Part shown: one piece after another, positions 53,620-64,000 of the stretch
Numbering within the stretch: the first letter of the stretch is position 1
Layout of the letters: each line of letters opens with the position of its first letter
From: DASQBT01 sp049578545
GTDB taxonomy: Bacteria > Pseudomonadota > Gammaproteobacteria > Burkholderiales > Thiobacillaceae
Assembly (NCBI GenBank): GCA_049578545.1
Contig: JBAUMF010000039.1
Span: 1 to 64,000 of the forward strand
Length of the DNA: 64,000 bases
Reading direction: 5' to 3'
Notes under the pieces: generated by a model
What the model was told of the DNA's origin: nothing
The model's database searches: none
Seen by the model: only the letters and a program-made list of their open reading frames with translations
Program-made: the position numbers and the translations under genes

Positions 53620-56600
53620 ATGCCCGATAATGAAAATCGGCCTGATCAAAGACGCCAGATCCGCTTTGCGGTATCACAATCGGCTCGCATCACGATAGCT
53701 GAGCATAGAGATGTTCCTTGCGAGATCCAGGATTTTTGCCTGGGCGGCTTGTTTCTGCGTTTTAACTCTCCGGAAGATGCCAAATGTGCCATTGGACAGG
53801 AGGGCAAGGGGCTGAAGGTCGCGTTTACGCCGCCTGCTTCCATCAGCCAGCGGACCGTTGAAGTAGTGGCAACACTTGTGCGCCGAGATGCGAACGGTAT
53901 TGGGGTCGCATTTCTCGAAATTCCCCGTGAGGCAACCCGGGTCTTGCACAAGATTGCCATTGCGGGGCGTACCCAGCGCATCGTCGCCAACCTTCATCCT
54001 GAACGCGGGAGCGAAGGCATCAAGGAAGCCGCTCAGTCTCTGCTGAGCGATACCATGGAAGTGGGGATTCAACGTTTTAGCGAATCCATTGCCGACAAAC
54101 TCAACGCTGCATCCACCACTGCGGAAAGCTTTGCTGATCACAATGAATTGATGCGGGCAGCCAGCGAATTCAAGCTCAGTTTCCCGGTAGTCAAGGAACG
54201 GTTTCAGAAAGGCATTCTGGCGTCGGTCACACGACTGGAAACAGGGCAATTCGAAACAGAGCCTATGCATGAGCCTGACGCTCTGAGCATCGTTGAAAAG
54301 GATGAGTTTGAAGACTGGCTCAATGCGACCTCCGAAGCTGGCAGGCTGGAGGAGCATTTCCAGGAAGCGCTTAATGATTTGGAACCCAGGCTGGAACAGC
54401 TTTATGGCTACGCCCTGGACGCGGCAGTGAACCCGTTTGGCCCTACTAGCATCTTTCGTGAATTCTTGACCGCCCTGGAATCCGTGATCAATTCGGGCAA
54501 GGTTCGCCAAACCGCATATGCGACGCTTAAGGAAGCAGTGCAGGAGCCTTTGGCCGGCTTGTATCAAAAGCTCGATGAAATACTCCCCAAGGCGCAAGCC
54601 GTACCGAAGACAAGGCAGCAGCCTGCCGGGCGCGTCCCTGATGAGGATGACGGGCATGGAGAACCGCAGCAGGCAGAAAATCCTGAAACCGCGGCAGAGG
54701 GGACTGCCGGTTCCATGGGCCGGAACATGGCAGGGGCGCAGCGCGGATATGCAGGTAGCGCTGGCCCTGCAGCAGGAAGAGGCCAGCCCGGTCTCTCCCA
54801 ACCGGACAGTGGCAACACGGTAGGGCGCATGGCGCAGGCCCTTATGGGCCTCTTCCGTCGCACCAGGCCAGCAGCGGGCATGCCCATGCAACCGGGCGGC
54901 ATGCCCACGCAAGCAGGACCGTCAGCACAACCGGGTATTGCGACTGCCATGGCCGGTGCGCAGGGAAGTCCAGACTTTCAGGGAGTCGCTATCGGGGCAC
55001 CCTTGCCTTATGCCGGTAAGGTTATCCAGGAACTGACTGCAGCCGGTGCAATTCCTCCGGGGAGCGAGGCGCAGGTTCAGGGTTCGGTGGATGTGTTCAG
55101 CACTCTGGTTTCTGCAATGGAAGCGGAACGGTCCGTGACCTCCCAGGTCAAGCCTTATTTTAAGCGTGTTGAAGAGCCGTTGCTCAAACTCGCCATCCAG
55201 GATCCGAAGTTCCTGGATTCGGCGAATCATCCGGCGCATCGTGCGCTGAATGCCATCGATCGCCTGTCGCTGGTTTCCAGTGACAATGGCCAGATCAAGG
55301 ATGACAACCTGCTCAAGCTCATCAATCGATGGACTGAGCGGATTCGTGCAGAGGCAGCGACTAATCCCGCTATCTATGATGAAGCGCGTGCACAGCTTGA
55401 GAAAGTACTGGAGCCTCTGTTACGAGCCAGGCTCGGCCGCATCGCGCGATTGCAGGAGGCGTTGGAAGGCTGGCAAAAGACCAGTCAGGCCAAGCGAGTC
55501 ATCACCCACAAGATTGAAGCGCGCGTGGAAGGCAAGTCGGTTCCTGACGTGGTGCTCGATCTGCTCAATACAGGATGGAGGAATTACCTGACACGCGTAA
55601 TGTTGCGCGATACCGTGACCGCAGAAGACGAGGCCAGGGCCTGGGATACAGTCGACACTTTACTGGAATGGCTGGCGCCTGAATCGGACATGGAGATTGA
55701 GCCGGACCAGGCCCATCATCTGTTGCAATACCTGGATACGCAACTTGCGTTGGTGAGCGCCGACAGGGATGAGCAGGAACGCGTGGTGGACCGTTTGGCC
55801 GAGCATCTGCTGTATGGAAAAGATCGCTCAAAGATCACCTATACCACGCTCAAACCCAGTCATCAGGATGATCCGGCTGCGACAGCGCTGACTGTGGAAG
55901 AAAGTGATCAGGCTGGACAACTGCGGGTTGGCGATTGGTTCACCGCAGAAGGAATGCCTGAGCCCCTGAATCTGGTATGGATTGGGGATGACCCGCCCCT
56001 GTTTGTCTTTGCCAACTTCAGGGGGGTGAAGAAGCTCGATGCCAAGCCCAAGGATCTGGCGAAACGACTGCTGGAGGGTGAATTCAAACCCACGGATAGT
56101 ATGGAGCTTCCGCTCATGGATCGCTCGTTCAGTTCCATGGTCCAGCACATGCATCGCAGCCTGCTGCGGCAGGCAATAATGGATCCGGTAACAGGGGCCA
56201 TCCGCCAGAAGGAATTCATGCGCCGTGTGCGCCGTGCCTGGTTGCACGCCGGCACAGGTGAATTTGGTTTTGCCATCGCCGTGATGGATTTTGAAGACTT
56301 GCGCCTTTATCAATCCGAGCTGGATGACGAAGGCAGGAACGCCATGCTCCTGCAACTGGCAGAATATCTGAAAACGAAACTGCCCGAGCCTGAATGGTTT
56401 GCCCGTTGTGGAGAGCGAATTTTTGCCTTCATGGTCAAGGCCAGCAGTCATCAGGAAGCCCACGATGAGGCTGAACATTTGATCGGGCATGTGAGCAAAT
56501 TCAGTTTCCTGTGGAATGGCCGGAAGTTTCCGCTTACCGTTAATATTGGTTTGGCCTGGTCAGTGGATTGCCTGGATCCCGATGGCCTGTATACCAGGGC

Positions 56601-57489
56601 TGATGAAGCATGCATTTCTTCCAAGCATGAGGGGCGCAATCAGATCGTGGTGTATCGCGAGGATGACGTTGCCCACCAGCATGAAGGTGGCCTGGTTTAC
56701 TGGGCCAGCCACATCAACAACGTGCTATCGGACAGTCGCCTCACTTTGCGTTGCCAGCCGATCATGCCCATCGACAATGTGACGGGTGACCCGGCACACT
56801 TTGAAATATTGCTTGGTACCCCACAGGACGCGGAGAAAACCATCAACGTGGGCGAGTTCGTGGCTTCGGTCGAACGCCTCAAGCGGGGCAATGAACTTGA
56901 TCGCTGGGTGCTGGGCGCGGTGTTTGACTGGATTCGCCGTCACCCTGATACCTTTGAACAGATTGGAAGTTTCTCCATCAATGTTTCTGGGCAATCGATT
57001 GGTAGCAAGGGCTTTTTTGATTTTGTCAGCGCAGAACTGCTGAAAGGCGATATCCCTGGCCATAAGCTGATTTTCGAGATCACCGAAAGCGCTGCAATCG
57101 ACAGCTTTGCGCATGCAGAAGAATTTGTCCGGCATTTGCGCCGCTTTGGCTGCCGCTTCTCTTTGGACGATTTTGGCGTAGGGTTTTCCTCATACTCCTA
57201 CCTGAAGAAACTCAAGGTTGATTACCTCAAGATTGACGGTTCCTTTGTGCGTGACATGCTTCGCAACGAAGTGGATGTTGCCCTGGTTTCTTCCATGAAT
57301 GAAACCAGCCGGTTTCTGGGTATCAAGACCATTGCCGAATCGGTCGAGAATGAAGAGACGCTGGAGAAGCTGAGGGAAATCGGTGTCGATTACGTTCAGG
57401 GTTACCACACCGGTAAACCCATTTATATCGATGAGTTGGTGAAGGCAGAAGCAGTGGACAGACTAATTTCGAACTCGCCTATGAGTTGA
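53620..57489 (+). CDS. PilZ-DUF1631-GGDEF-EAL multidomain protein
   Basis: 1289 residues, cytosolic. Residues about 8-115 are a PilZ domain: an RRQIR arginine motif and DFCLGG in place of (D/N)xSxxG. A long DUF1631 region follows (about 130-840), broken by a Gly/Pro/Met/Gln-rich linker (about 335-450). The GGDEF domain (about 850-1010) is degenerate: RCGERIFAF (near 928) replaces GGDEF, so no cyclase activity is expected. The EAL domain (about 1035-1280) keeps Glu in FEIL, Asn in INVSG, Glu in FEITES, DDFG, KIDG and AESVE, so phosphodiesterase activity is plausible. Such a protein could both sense c-di-GMP and break it down. Its 3' end overlaps the convergent glycosyltransferase gene by 67 bp. 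Confidence 0.88.
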   Translation: MPDNENRPDQRRQIRFAVSQSARITIAEHRDVPCEIQDFCLGGLFLRFNSPEDAKCAIGQEGKGLKVAFTPPASISQRTVEVVATLVRRDANGIGVAFLEIPREATRVLHKIAIAGRTQRIVANLHPERGSEGIKEAAQSLLSDTMEVGIQRFSESIADKLNAASTTAESFADHNELMRAASEFKLSFPVVKERFQKGILASVTRLETGQFETEPMHEPDALSIVEKDEFEDWLNATSEAGRLEEHFQEALNDLEPRLEQLYGYALDAAVNPFGPTSIFREFLTALESVINSGKVRQTAYATLKEAVQEPLAGLYQKLDEILPKAQAVPKTRQQPAGRVPDEDDGHGEPQQAENPETAAEGTAGSMGRNMAGAQRGYAGSAGPAAGRGQPGLSQPDSGNTVGRMAQALMGLFRRTRPAAGMPMQPGGMPTQAGPSAQPGIATAMAGAQGSPDFQGVAIGAPLPYAGKVIQELTAAGAIPPGSEAQVQGSVDVFSTLVSAMEAERSVTSQVKPYFKRVEEPLLKLAIQDPKFLDSANHPAHRALNAIDRLSLVSSDNGQIKDDNLLKLINRWTERIRAEAATNPAIYDEARAQLEKVLEPLLRARLGRIARLQEALEGWQKTSQAKRVITHKIEARVEGKSVPDVVLDLLNTGWRNYLTRVMLRDTVTAEDEARAWDTVDTLLEWLAPESDMEIEPDQAHHLLQYLDTQLALVSADRDEQERVVDRLAEHLLYGKDRSKITYTTLKPSHQDDPAATALTVEESDQAGQLRVGDWFTAEGMPEPLNLVWIGDDPPLFVFANFRGVKKLDAKPKDLAKRLLEGEFKPTDSMELPLMDRSFSSMVQHMHRSLLRQAIMDPVTGAIRQKEFMRRVRRAWLHAGTGEFGFAIAVMDFEDLRLYQSELDDEGRNAMLLQLAEYLKTKLPEPEWFARCGERIFAFMVKASSHQEAHDEAEHLIGHVSKFSFLWNGRKFPLTVNIGLAWSVDCLDPDGLYTRADEACISSKHEGRNQIVVYREDDVAHQHEGGLVYWASHINNVLSDSRLTLRCQPIMPIDNVTGDPAHFEILLGTPQDAEKTINVGEFVASVERLKRGNELDRWVLGAVFDWIRRHPDTFEQIGSFSINVSGQSIGSKGFFDFVSAELLKGDIPGHKLIFEITESAAIDSFAHAEEFVRHLRRFGCRFSLDDFGVGFSSYSYLKKLKVDYLKIDGSFVRDMLRNEVDVALVSSMNETSRFLGIKTIAESVENEETLEKLREIGVDYVQGYHTGKPIYIDELVKAEAVDRLISNSPMS

Positions 57490-58412
57490 CGCAGGCTTGA
57501 GGCTTCACGCTCAGGCCTCATCAGCCGCCTGCGTTCCCTGCATTGCGACACCAGTTCGGCATAGAAATCCGGATCATGCTCGGCCAGCGAGATCATCCGG
57601 GCGAGCCGGCGCTCATTGCCAACCGGGAAGTACCCCGGATAATCATCCCCGAGCATGCCGATATTGCCAGGAATATCCGATGCAATGACCGGCACATTGG
57701 CCGCCAGCGCTTCGCAAATAACGTTGGCGCCGCCTTCCATGATCGAGCTGATTACCAGCAGGTGAGCGCTGGCAAGTTTCTGCAATACTTTCTTGTGACT
57801 GGTATCGCCCGCCCACTGCCAGCGTGTCAATTGTCTCTCGGCACGGTAAGCCAGGTCAGCCATGTCCTTGGACAAGGCGCGACCCAAGTGTGTAATTTGA
57901 GTCTGCGAGTGCCCAGCCAGATAGGCAGAGGCAAGAGCAGGGCGGAAAGGGTCTTTTTCCTCTCTTAAATGGCCAACGACCAACACATTGAACGCACCCA
58001 ATCGTTCTGCATTGCGGCTTATATCCGGCGCAGACTGGTAAATGACCCGGGTTTTTGCGGCAGCCGATGGGCTCAATTCCTGTATGCCTTTTTCCTGCAG
58101 GACGACGAGCCGATGAGCGAGCTGTAGAGAGGTCTGGGCCGCTTCATCGGCATGAATGTCACGGTACAAATCGGTGCCGGTCAAGGTCACGATCAGCGGG
58201 CGGCTGGGGTAGAGACCGGCGAAGGCTTTTATCGATGGGGCACTGCGCCGGGCATGGAGGGCGACCATCAAATCAGCCGGCTTGCCATCCCATTCCATCT
58301 GAACATGAACCTTATGGCCTGCGTCGCGCAGAAAGCCACGCCATCTGGCAGCAGTGTGCCAGTTGCCGTTACAGTCCTGCCGGCCGTAGGGGGTGATGAG
58401 TACGATCTTCAT
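57423..58412 (-). CDS. senB: SenB-like glycosyltransferase (TIGR04348 type)
   Basis: 329 residues, GT-B fold. The start MKIVLITPYGRQDCNGNWHTA, ALHARRSAPSI, TLTGTDLYRDI, LVVLQEKG, VVGHLREEKDP, and MEGGANVICEALAANVPV-IASDIPGNIGML are the hallmarks of the TIGR04348 group. That group includes SenB, the selenosugar synthase of selenoneine biosynthesis. SenB normally sits with senA and a selD-like senC; none is in this window, so the substrate here is uncertain and a sulfur or other sugar donor role is possible. Convergent with the large c-di-GMP-type gene. Confidence 0.78.
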   Translation of the reverse strand: MKIVLITPYGRQDCNGNWHTAARWRGFLRDAGHKVHVQMEWDGKPADLMVALHARRSAPSIKAFAGLYPSRPLIVTLTGTDLYRDIHADEAAQTSLQLAHRLVVLQEKGIQELSPSAAAKTRVIYQSAPDISRNAERLGAFNVLVVGHLREEKDPFRPALASAYLAGHSQTQITHLGRALSKDMADLAYRAERQLTRWQWAGDTSHKKVLQKLASAHLLVISSIMEGGANVICEALAANVPVIASDIPGNIGMLGDDYPGYFPVGNERRLARMISLAEHDPDFYAELVSQCRERRRLMRPEREASSLRQLIGEFEISLSTASAFTNSSI

Positions 58413-58659
58413 ATCAGCAAACTACCTGCTTATAGTGGACCTGCTTTACTGATTCGGCAAATCTAATGGGCCTCTGGACAATTTCCACCTGGCTGGCTGA
58501 AACAGGGTAAATTATCGAAGCGGCTTGGGGCCGAATCAATAATAATCAGTCTTGCCTGCTATTGAGACGGCACCGGGAGGAGGCAAGTAGAAATCAGCCT
58601 TTCGGCCGCTGTGAATCGTTTGCACGTTATTACCGCTTCCATAACTCAATTGCAATACT
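58413..58659. other. 247-bp intergenic spacer
   Basis: Shared upstream region of the divergent SenB-like and RNA methyltransferase genes. GGGAGGAGG near 58575 is a purine-rich patch too far from the GTG start to serve as a ribosome site. No ORF, terminator or clear promoter pair found. Confidence 0.3.
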
Positions 58660-59445
58660 GTGGGAAAAGACGGCTCCATTACCTCGCGCGATAACCCGCT
58701 TTTCAAGCGACTAAAGAATCTTGCCGACTCAGCACGCGAGCGGCGTGAGAGCAGGATGGCGCTGCTGGACGGAGTGCACCTGATCGATGCCTATCTGCAG
58801 GCAGGAGGCCAGCCTGCAACATTCTTGCGTGCAGAATCATGCCCGGCCGAAGTGTGGTCGCCACTCGCGCGCCGTTGTCATCAATCCAAGCAGGCAAGCC
58901 TGCCCGACAGCCTGTTCGGTGAACTGTCGCCGGTTGAAACGCCGATTGGAGTGCTGGCAGAAGCGGCCTGGCTGAATCCCAGGCACGGCGAGGGAACACC
59001 GCTGGTATTGTTGCTTGAGGATATTCGGGACCCGGGCAATCTGGGCAGTCTGCTGCGCACGGCGGCGGCGGCAAATGCGACGCAAACGGTCCTCTCCAAA
59101 GGCTGTGCTGACGCATGGTCGCCCAAAGCGCTGCGGGGCGGACAGGGTGCGCAATTCGTTCTGCCCATGGAACAAAGAGTGGATTTGCCTGACTGGATCA
59201 AGGCACATCAGGATGTGACAGTCATGGCGCTTAAGCTGGAGGACGCTGTTCCCCTGTATCAGCTCGATCTGACTGGACCGATTGGCATCATGGTTGGCAA
59301 CGAAGGAGCGGGTTTGTCTCAGTCCGCACTCGCAGCCGTCCGATATCACGCACGGATTCCAATGCCAGGGCAGGCCGAATCGCTGAATGTGGGCGTGGCT
59401 GCGGCTATTGCGCTATTCGAGGCTGTACGTCAGAGGATGTCATGA
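58660..59445 (+). CDS. SPOUT-family RNA 2'-O-methyltransferase (TrmH/SpoU type)
   Basis: 261 residues from GTG 58660. The N-terminal substrate-binding region opens SITSRDNPLFKRLKNLADSARER. The trefoil-knot methylase follows with LLEDIRDPGNLGSLLRTAAAA, GIMVGNEGAGLS and MPGQAESLNVGVAAAIALFEA. The target nucleotide is not deducible; relatives modify 23S rRNA. Its end overlaps the convergent ppsR by 6 bp. Confidence 0.88.
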   Translation: MGKDGSITSRDNPLFKRLKNLADSARERRESRMALLDGVHLIDAYLQAGGQPATFLRAESCPAEVWSPLARRCHQSKQASLPDSLFGELSPVETPIGVLAEAAWLNPRHGEGTPLVLLLEDIRDPGNLGSLLRTAAAANATQTVLSKGCADAWSPKALRGGQGAQFVLPMEQRVDLPDWIKAHQDVTVMALKLEDAVPLYQLDLTGPIGIMVGNEGAGLSQSALAAVRYHARIPMPGQAESLNVGVAAAIALFEAVRQRMS

Positions 59446-60222
59446 GCCCTGCTCGTGCACAATCCGTGCTGCAATCTCTTCCACTGACCGTCGGGTTGAA
59501 TCGATCAGCGGTACGCCATGCTGACTGAACAAGCTCTCGGCGGCGGCAACTTCTTCGCGGCAGTTTTCCAGACTGGCATAGCGGCTGTTTGGCAGGCGCG
59601 CCTCCCTGATTTGGGACAGTCGTTCAGGCGAAAGCGTGAGCCCTCTGAGCCGCGAAAGGTTGGCAAGCAACTGCGGGGGCAGGCTGCCCGCTTCCAGGTC
59701 ATCCGGTGTAAGCGGATAATTGGCAACCTTCTTGCCATAATGCAGGGCGATGTAGAGCGCGGTCGGGGTTTTCCCGGCGCGCGAAACGCCTGAAATGATC
59801 AGGTCTGCCTCCGCGAGTCGTTCCGGATTCAGCCCATCATCAAATGCCAGAGCAAAGTTCACCGCCTCTATCCGGCCTTCATAACCCTGATCAACGCCAT
59901 GGGTAAGGCCAGCAATTGATTCGGGTGTCTGTTGGAGTGCCCGCGAGAGCGGAACAGAAAAAACCGTAAAGGGATCGAATACGGGAACGCCGCTTGCCAC
60001 GAGCCTTTCACGCAGGGCCGGATCCGTCAGCGTGGAGAACACAAGGGCAGGCGATGAGGAGCCGATCCTGTCCAGCAGATCAGGCAAGTCGACCGGGGTG
60101 ACAAACGGCACGGTTAGAGTTTTGTATTGGAGCCCGCTAAACTGGGAAAGCAAACTGCGTCCCATCGCCTCGGCGGTAACGCCAGTGTGATCTGATACAA
60201 AGAATACAGTCCAATCAGCCAT
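59440..60222 (-). CDS. ppsR: PEP synthase regulatory kinase/phosphorylase
   Basis: 260 residues (DUF299 family). FFVSDHTGVTAEAMGRSLLSQF opens the protein, and the P-loop-like GVSRAGKTPTALYIA lies near residue 145. It inactivates PEP synthase by ADP-dependent phosphorylation of a Thr and reactivates it by Pi-dependent removal. Head-to-head with ppsA; only 10 bp separate the two start codons. Confidence 0.95.
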   Translation of the reverse strand: MADWTVFFVSDHTGVTAEAMGRSLLSQFSGLQYKTLTVPFVTPVDLPDLLDRIGSSSPALVFSTLTDPALRERLVASGVPVFDPFTVFSVPLSRALQQTPESIAGLTHGVDQGYEGRIEAVNFALAFDDGLNPERLAEADLIISGVSRAGKTPTALYIALHYGKKVANYPLTPDDLEAGSLPPQLLANLSRLRGLTLSPERLSQIREARLPNSRYASLENCREEVAAAESLFSQHGVPLIDSTRRSVEEIAARIVHEQGS

Positions 60223-60232
60223 GGAGATTGCA

Positions 60233-62572
<2,340 letters not shown>

Positions 62573-62652
62573 ACTTGCCGGGGCGAGGCGCAAATTGCCC
62601 GTCTCTCTGTCACCCAGGAATCATCAGAAGTGCAAAAAAAATGCATTCGGGT

Positions 62653-64000
62653 TCAGTGTCCAAAGGTGGTCATCCCTGCGGCGCCCACTGCGGAATAACC
62701 ATATGGGACGAAACCAAAGTTTGCGTTGGGTACGGCGTTGCCCTGGGGTTGGGCGATGCCATAAAGGCTACTCGTCAAACCGGAAGACTGGGTGGTCCAA
62801 GTGGCGCCATCCGGGCTGGTGTATATGGCGCCATTATCCCCGATCGCCACGAACTGACTACCAAAGGTAATGTTCTGCACATTGTTGGGAAACTTCGTGG
62901 CAGCGTTGCCATTTATCGTGAAGTTTGCCGGAGTGGCCCAAGAGAGCCCATCCTTGCTGGTGAGCAAGACGCCGTTATCCCCTGCCGCTACCCATAGCGG
63001 AATGGTGGTTGCTGGCGCAACTCCTGGGGTAGGGGAGGGAGTAGAGTTGGGTGTGCAGGCAATGCCGCGGAGGGCGGTACTGCTGCTGATGCCGTTAGGA
63101 AAGGCAATGTTCTGAGCGGGAACAGCAGTCCAGCTAACTGCAGGCGACGAGCTGGTTGTGTACAGGATGGTGCCATTTGCCCCCACGGTCACCCAGTACA
63201 AATTTGGCAGGCCGCAACTATTGTAGTGAACGGCATAGAGCTCATTGGTGGTAGCTGGCGTTCCCCATAAATACCAAGTGTCGCCATTGCCGCTATAGAT
63301 CACAGTTCCGCTCGAACCAACGGCGACAAAGGTGCCGCTCGTTGCATTCCAGACCGACTGGTTCGTCGCGACCGCGTACAAGTTTGGCAAAGGACTGGTC
63401 AAGGGATTAGTGGTTGGTTTGAACCAGCTAGCGGTGCTTGGGCTGGTTGAGCTCACCAGAACAACAGCAGAGCTGTTTTGCGACGTCGGTCCACTGAAAC
63501 AGATGGTGCCGGCATCCCCCAAGGCGACAAAAGTTCCCCATCCATAGGCAGCAGCGCGCAAAGCGCCACCGCTGGATGGCGTGCAGTTGATTTGGCCTGG
63601 CAACGCCGTCCAATTCTGCGCATCGAGACTTGTGAACATTGCGCCACCAGACCCCACTACAAGATAGGTATGAATGGTTTCACCATTCGTTTGAGCGGTG
63701 CCATTGTCGCCGAAAGCAACCCCATAGAGTGTGGTAACGGATGTCGGGCAATTCGCGCAGGTTGTCCAGGTGTCAGCAAGACGGGGAGTAGCCGATACGC
63801 TGCTGGACTGCGCGCCGCCGGGCGCATTGACATCACCACTATGCCCATTGAGCGCAAAGCTGTAGGGCAATCCGTTAGTCAGCCCCCCCATGACATAAGG
63901 CGGGGTCACGCCGATCTTTATCGTTGTGGCGTTGCCAGAGTTTCCAATAATGACATCTGCCGCGGACTGGGCCAGCCACAGCCAGTCGTATACCCCAGGG
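62653..64000 (-). CDS. Secreted beta-propeller protein, N-terminus beyond window
   Basis: The frame is open from the stop at 62653 to the window edge, giving at least 449 residues; the GTG at 63909 is internal, as coding continues upstream (PGVYDWLWLAQSAADVI). After a short fibronectin-like stretch come about six repeats with the cores FVALGDAGTICFS, FVAVGSSGTVIYSGNGDTW, WVTVGANGTILYTT, WVAAGDNGVLLTSKDGLSW and FVAIGDNGAIYTSPDGATW. These are blades of a Ycf48/BNR-like propeller. Ser/Thr/Asn-rich and nearly free of charged residues, as in surface or exported proteins. Function unknown. Confidence 0.7.
   Translation of the reverse strand, partial: PGVYDWLWLAQSAADVIIGNSGNATTIKIGVTPPYVMGGLTNGLPYSFALNGHSGDVNAPGGAQSSSVSATPRLADTWTTCANCPTSVTTLYGVAFGDNGTAQTNGETIHTYLVVGSGGAMFTSLDAQNWTALPGQINCTPSSGGALRAAAYGWGTFVALGDAGTICFSGPTSQNSSAVVLVSSTSPSTASWFKPTTNPLTSPLPNLYAVATNQSVWNATSGTFVAVGSSGTVIYSGNGDTWYLWGTPATTNELYAVHYNSCGLPNLYWVTVGANGTILYTTSSSPAVSWTAVPAQNIAFPNGISSSTALRGIACTPNSTPSPTPGVAPATTIPLWVAAGDNGVLLTSKDGLSWATPANFTINGNAATKFPNNVQNITFGSQFVAIGDNGAIYTSPDGATWTTQSSGLTSSLYGIAQPQGNAVPNANFGFVPYGYSAVGAAGMTTFGH

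Overview
The window is a stretch of a betaproteobacterial chromosome. The evidence is the conserved run ndk-rlmN-pilW-rodZ-ispG-hisS-yfgM-bamB-der, then hfq-hflX-hflK-hflC-hisZ-purA-rnr-rlmB, then glnD-map / rpsB-tsf-pyrH-frr-uppS-cdsA-dxr-rseP-bamA-skp-lpxD-fabZ-lpxA-lpxB-rnhB, and a ppsR/ppsA pair. An octaheme hydroxylamine-oxidoreductase-like cytochrome, a PilZ-DUF1631-GGDEF-EAL protein and a SenB-like glycosyltransferase suggest the Nitrosomonadales (sulfur- or iron-oxidiser relatives) rather than Burkholderiales. That placement is inference.

Layout. Positions 1 to about 3000 are a visibly more AT-rich accessory segment: a tRNA 3'-half that looks like an attachment-site remnant, a DUF5343-type gene, two overlapping small ORFs, an IS1595-type transposase and a non-coding patch with a cluster of TGTCGA motifs. 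From 3.0 to 7.7 kb, mostly on the minus strand, lie a PDC-sensor protein, a cold-shock gene, an unusual pyruvate kinase, a lipocalin and a CbiX chelatase. From 7.9 to 17.4 kb the plus strand carries the ndk-to-der block, largely with 4-bp start/stop overlaps. From 17.4 to 21.5 kb lie a frameshifted LprI-like gene, a repeat-rich spacer, a GalT-like gene and a GAF-GGDEF-EAL protein. From 21.5 to 34.9 kb lie the hfq/hfl, purA, rnr and rlmB genes, interrupted by the minus-strand hao-like/TPR pair and tRNA-Leu(CAG), then a purine-salvage pair and def. From 35 to 39 kb lie a FlaF-like gene, a basic small ORF, glnD and map. From 39.2 to 53.5 kb runs one long collinear block for translation, phospholipid and isoprenoid precursors, outer-membrane assembly and lipid A. 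From 53.6 to 62.6 kb lie the large c-di-GMP-type protein, the SenB-like gene, an RNA methyltransferase and ppsR/ppsA. The window ends inside a secreted beta-propeller gene.

How it fits together. Most of the window is envelope biogenesis (bamA, bamB, rseP, skp, lpx genes, rodZ, uppS), translation and RNA metabolism (hfq, rnr, rlmN, rlmB, frr, tsf) and nitrogen or carbon control (glnD, ppsR/ppsA). The accessory biology that stands out is the hao-like octaheme gene behind a perfect FNR-type box placed correctly for a class II promoter. It has no haoB, c554 or NapC/NrfH partner in this window, which suggests oxygen- or NO-responsive nitrogen-oxide chemistry rather than classical nitrification. 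Other unusual points are an RlmN with an insertion of about 60 residues before its radical-SAM cluster, an orphan SenB-family gene whose end overlaps its convergent neighbour by 67 bp, divergent ppsR/ppsA start codons only 10 bp apart, a structured leader before rpsB, and a 103-bp MITE-like palindrome between pyrH and frr.
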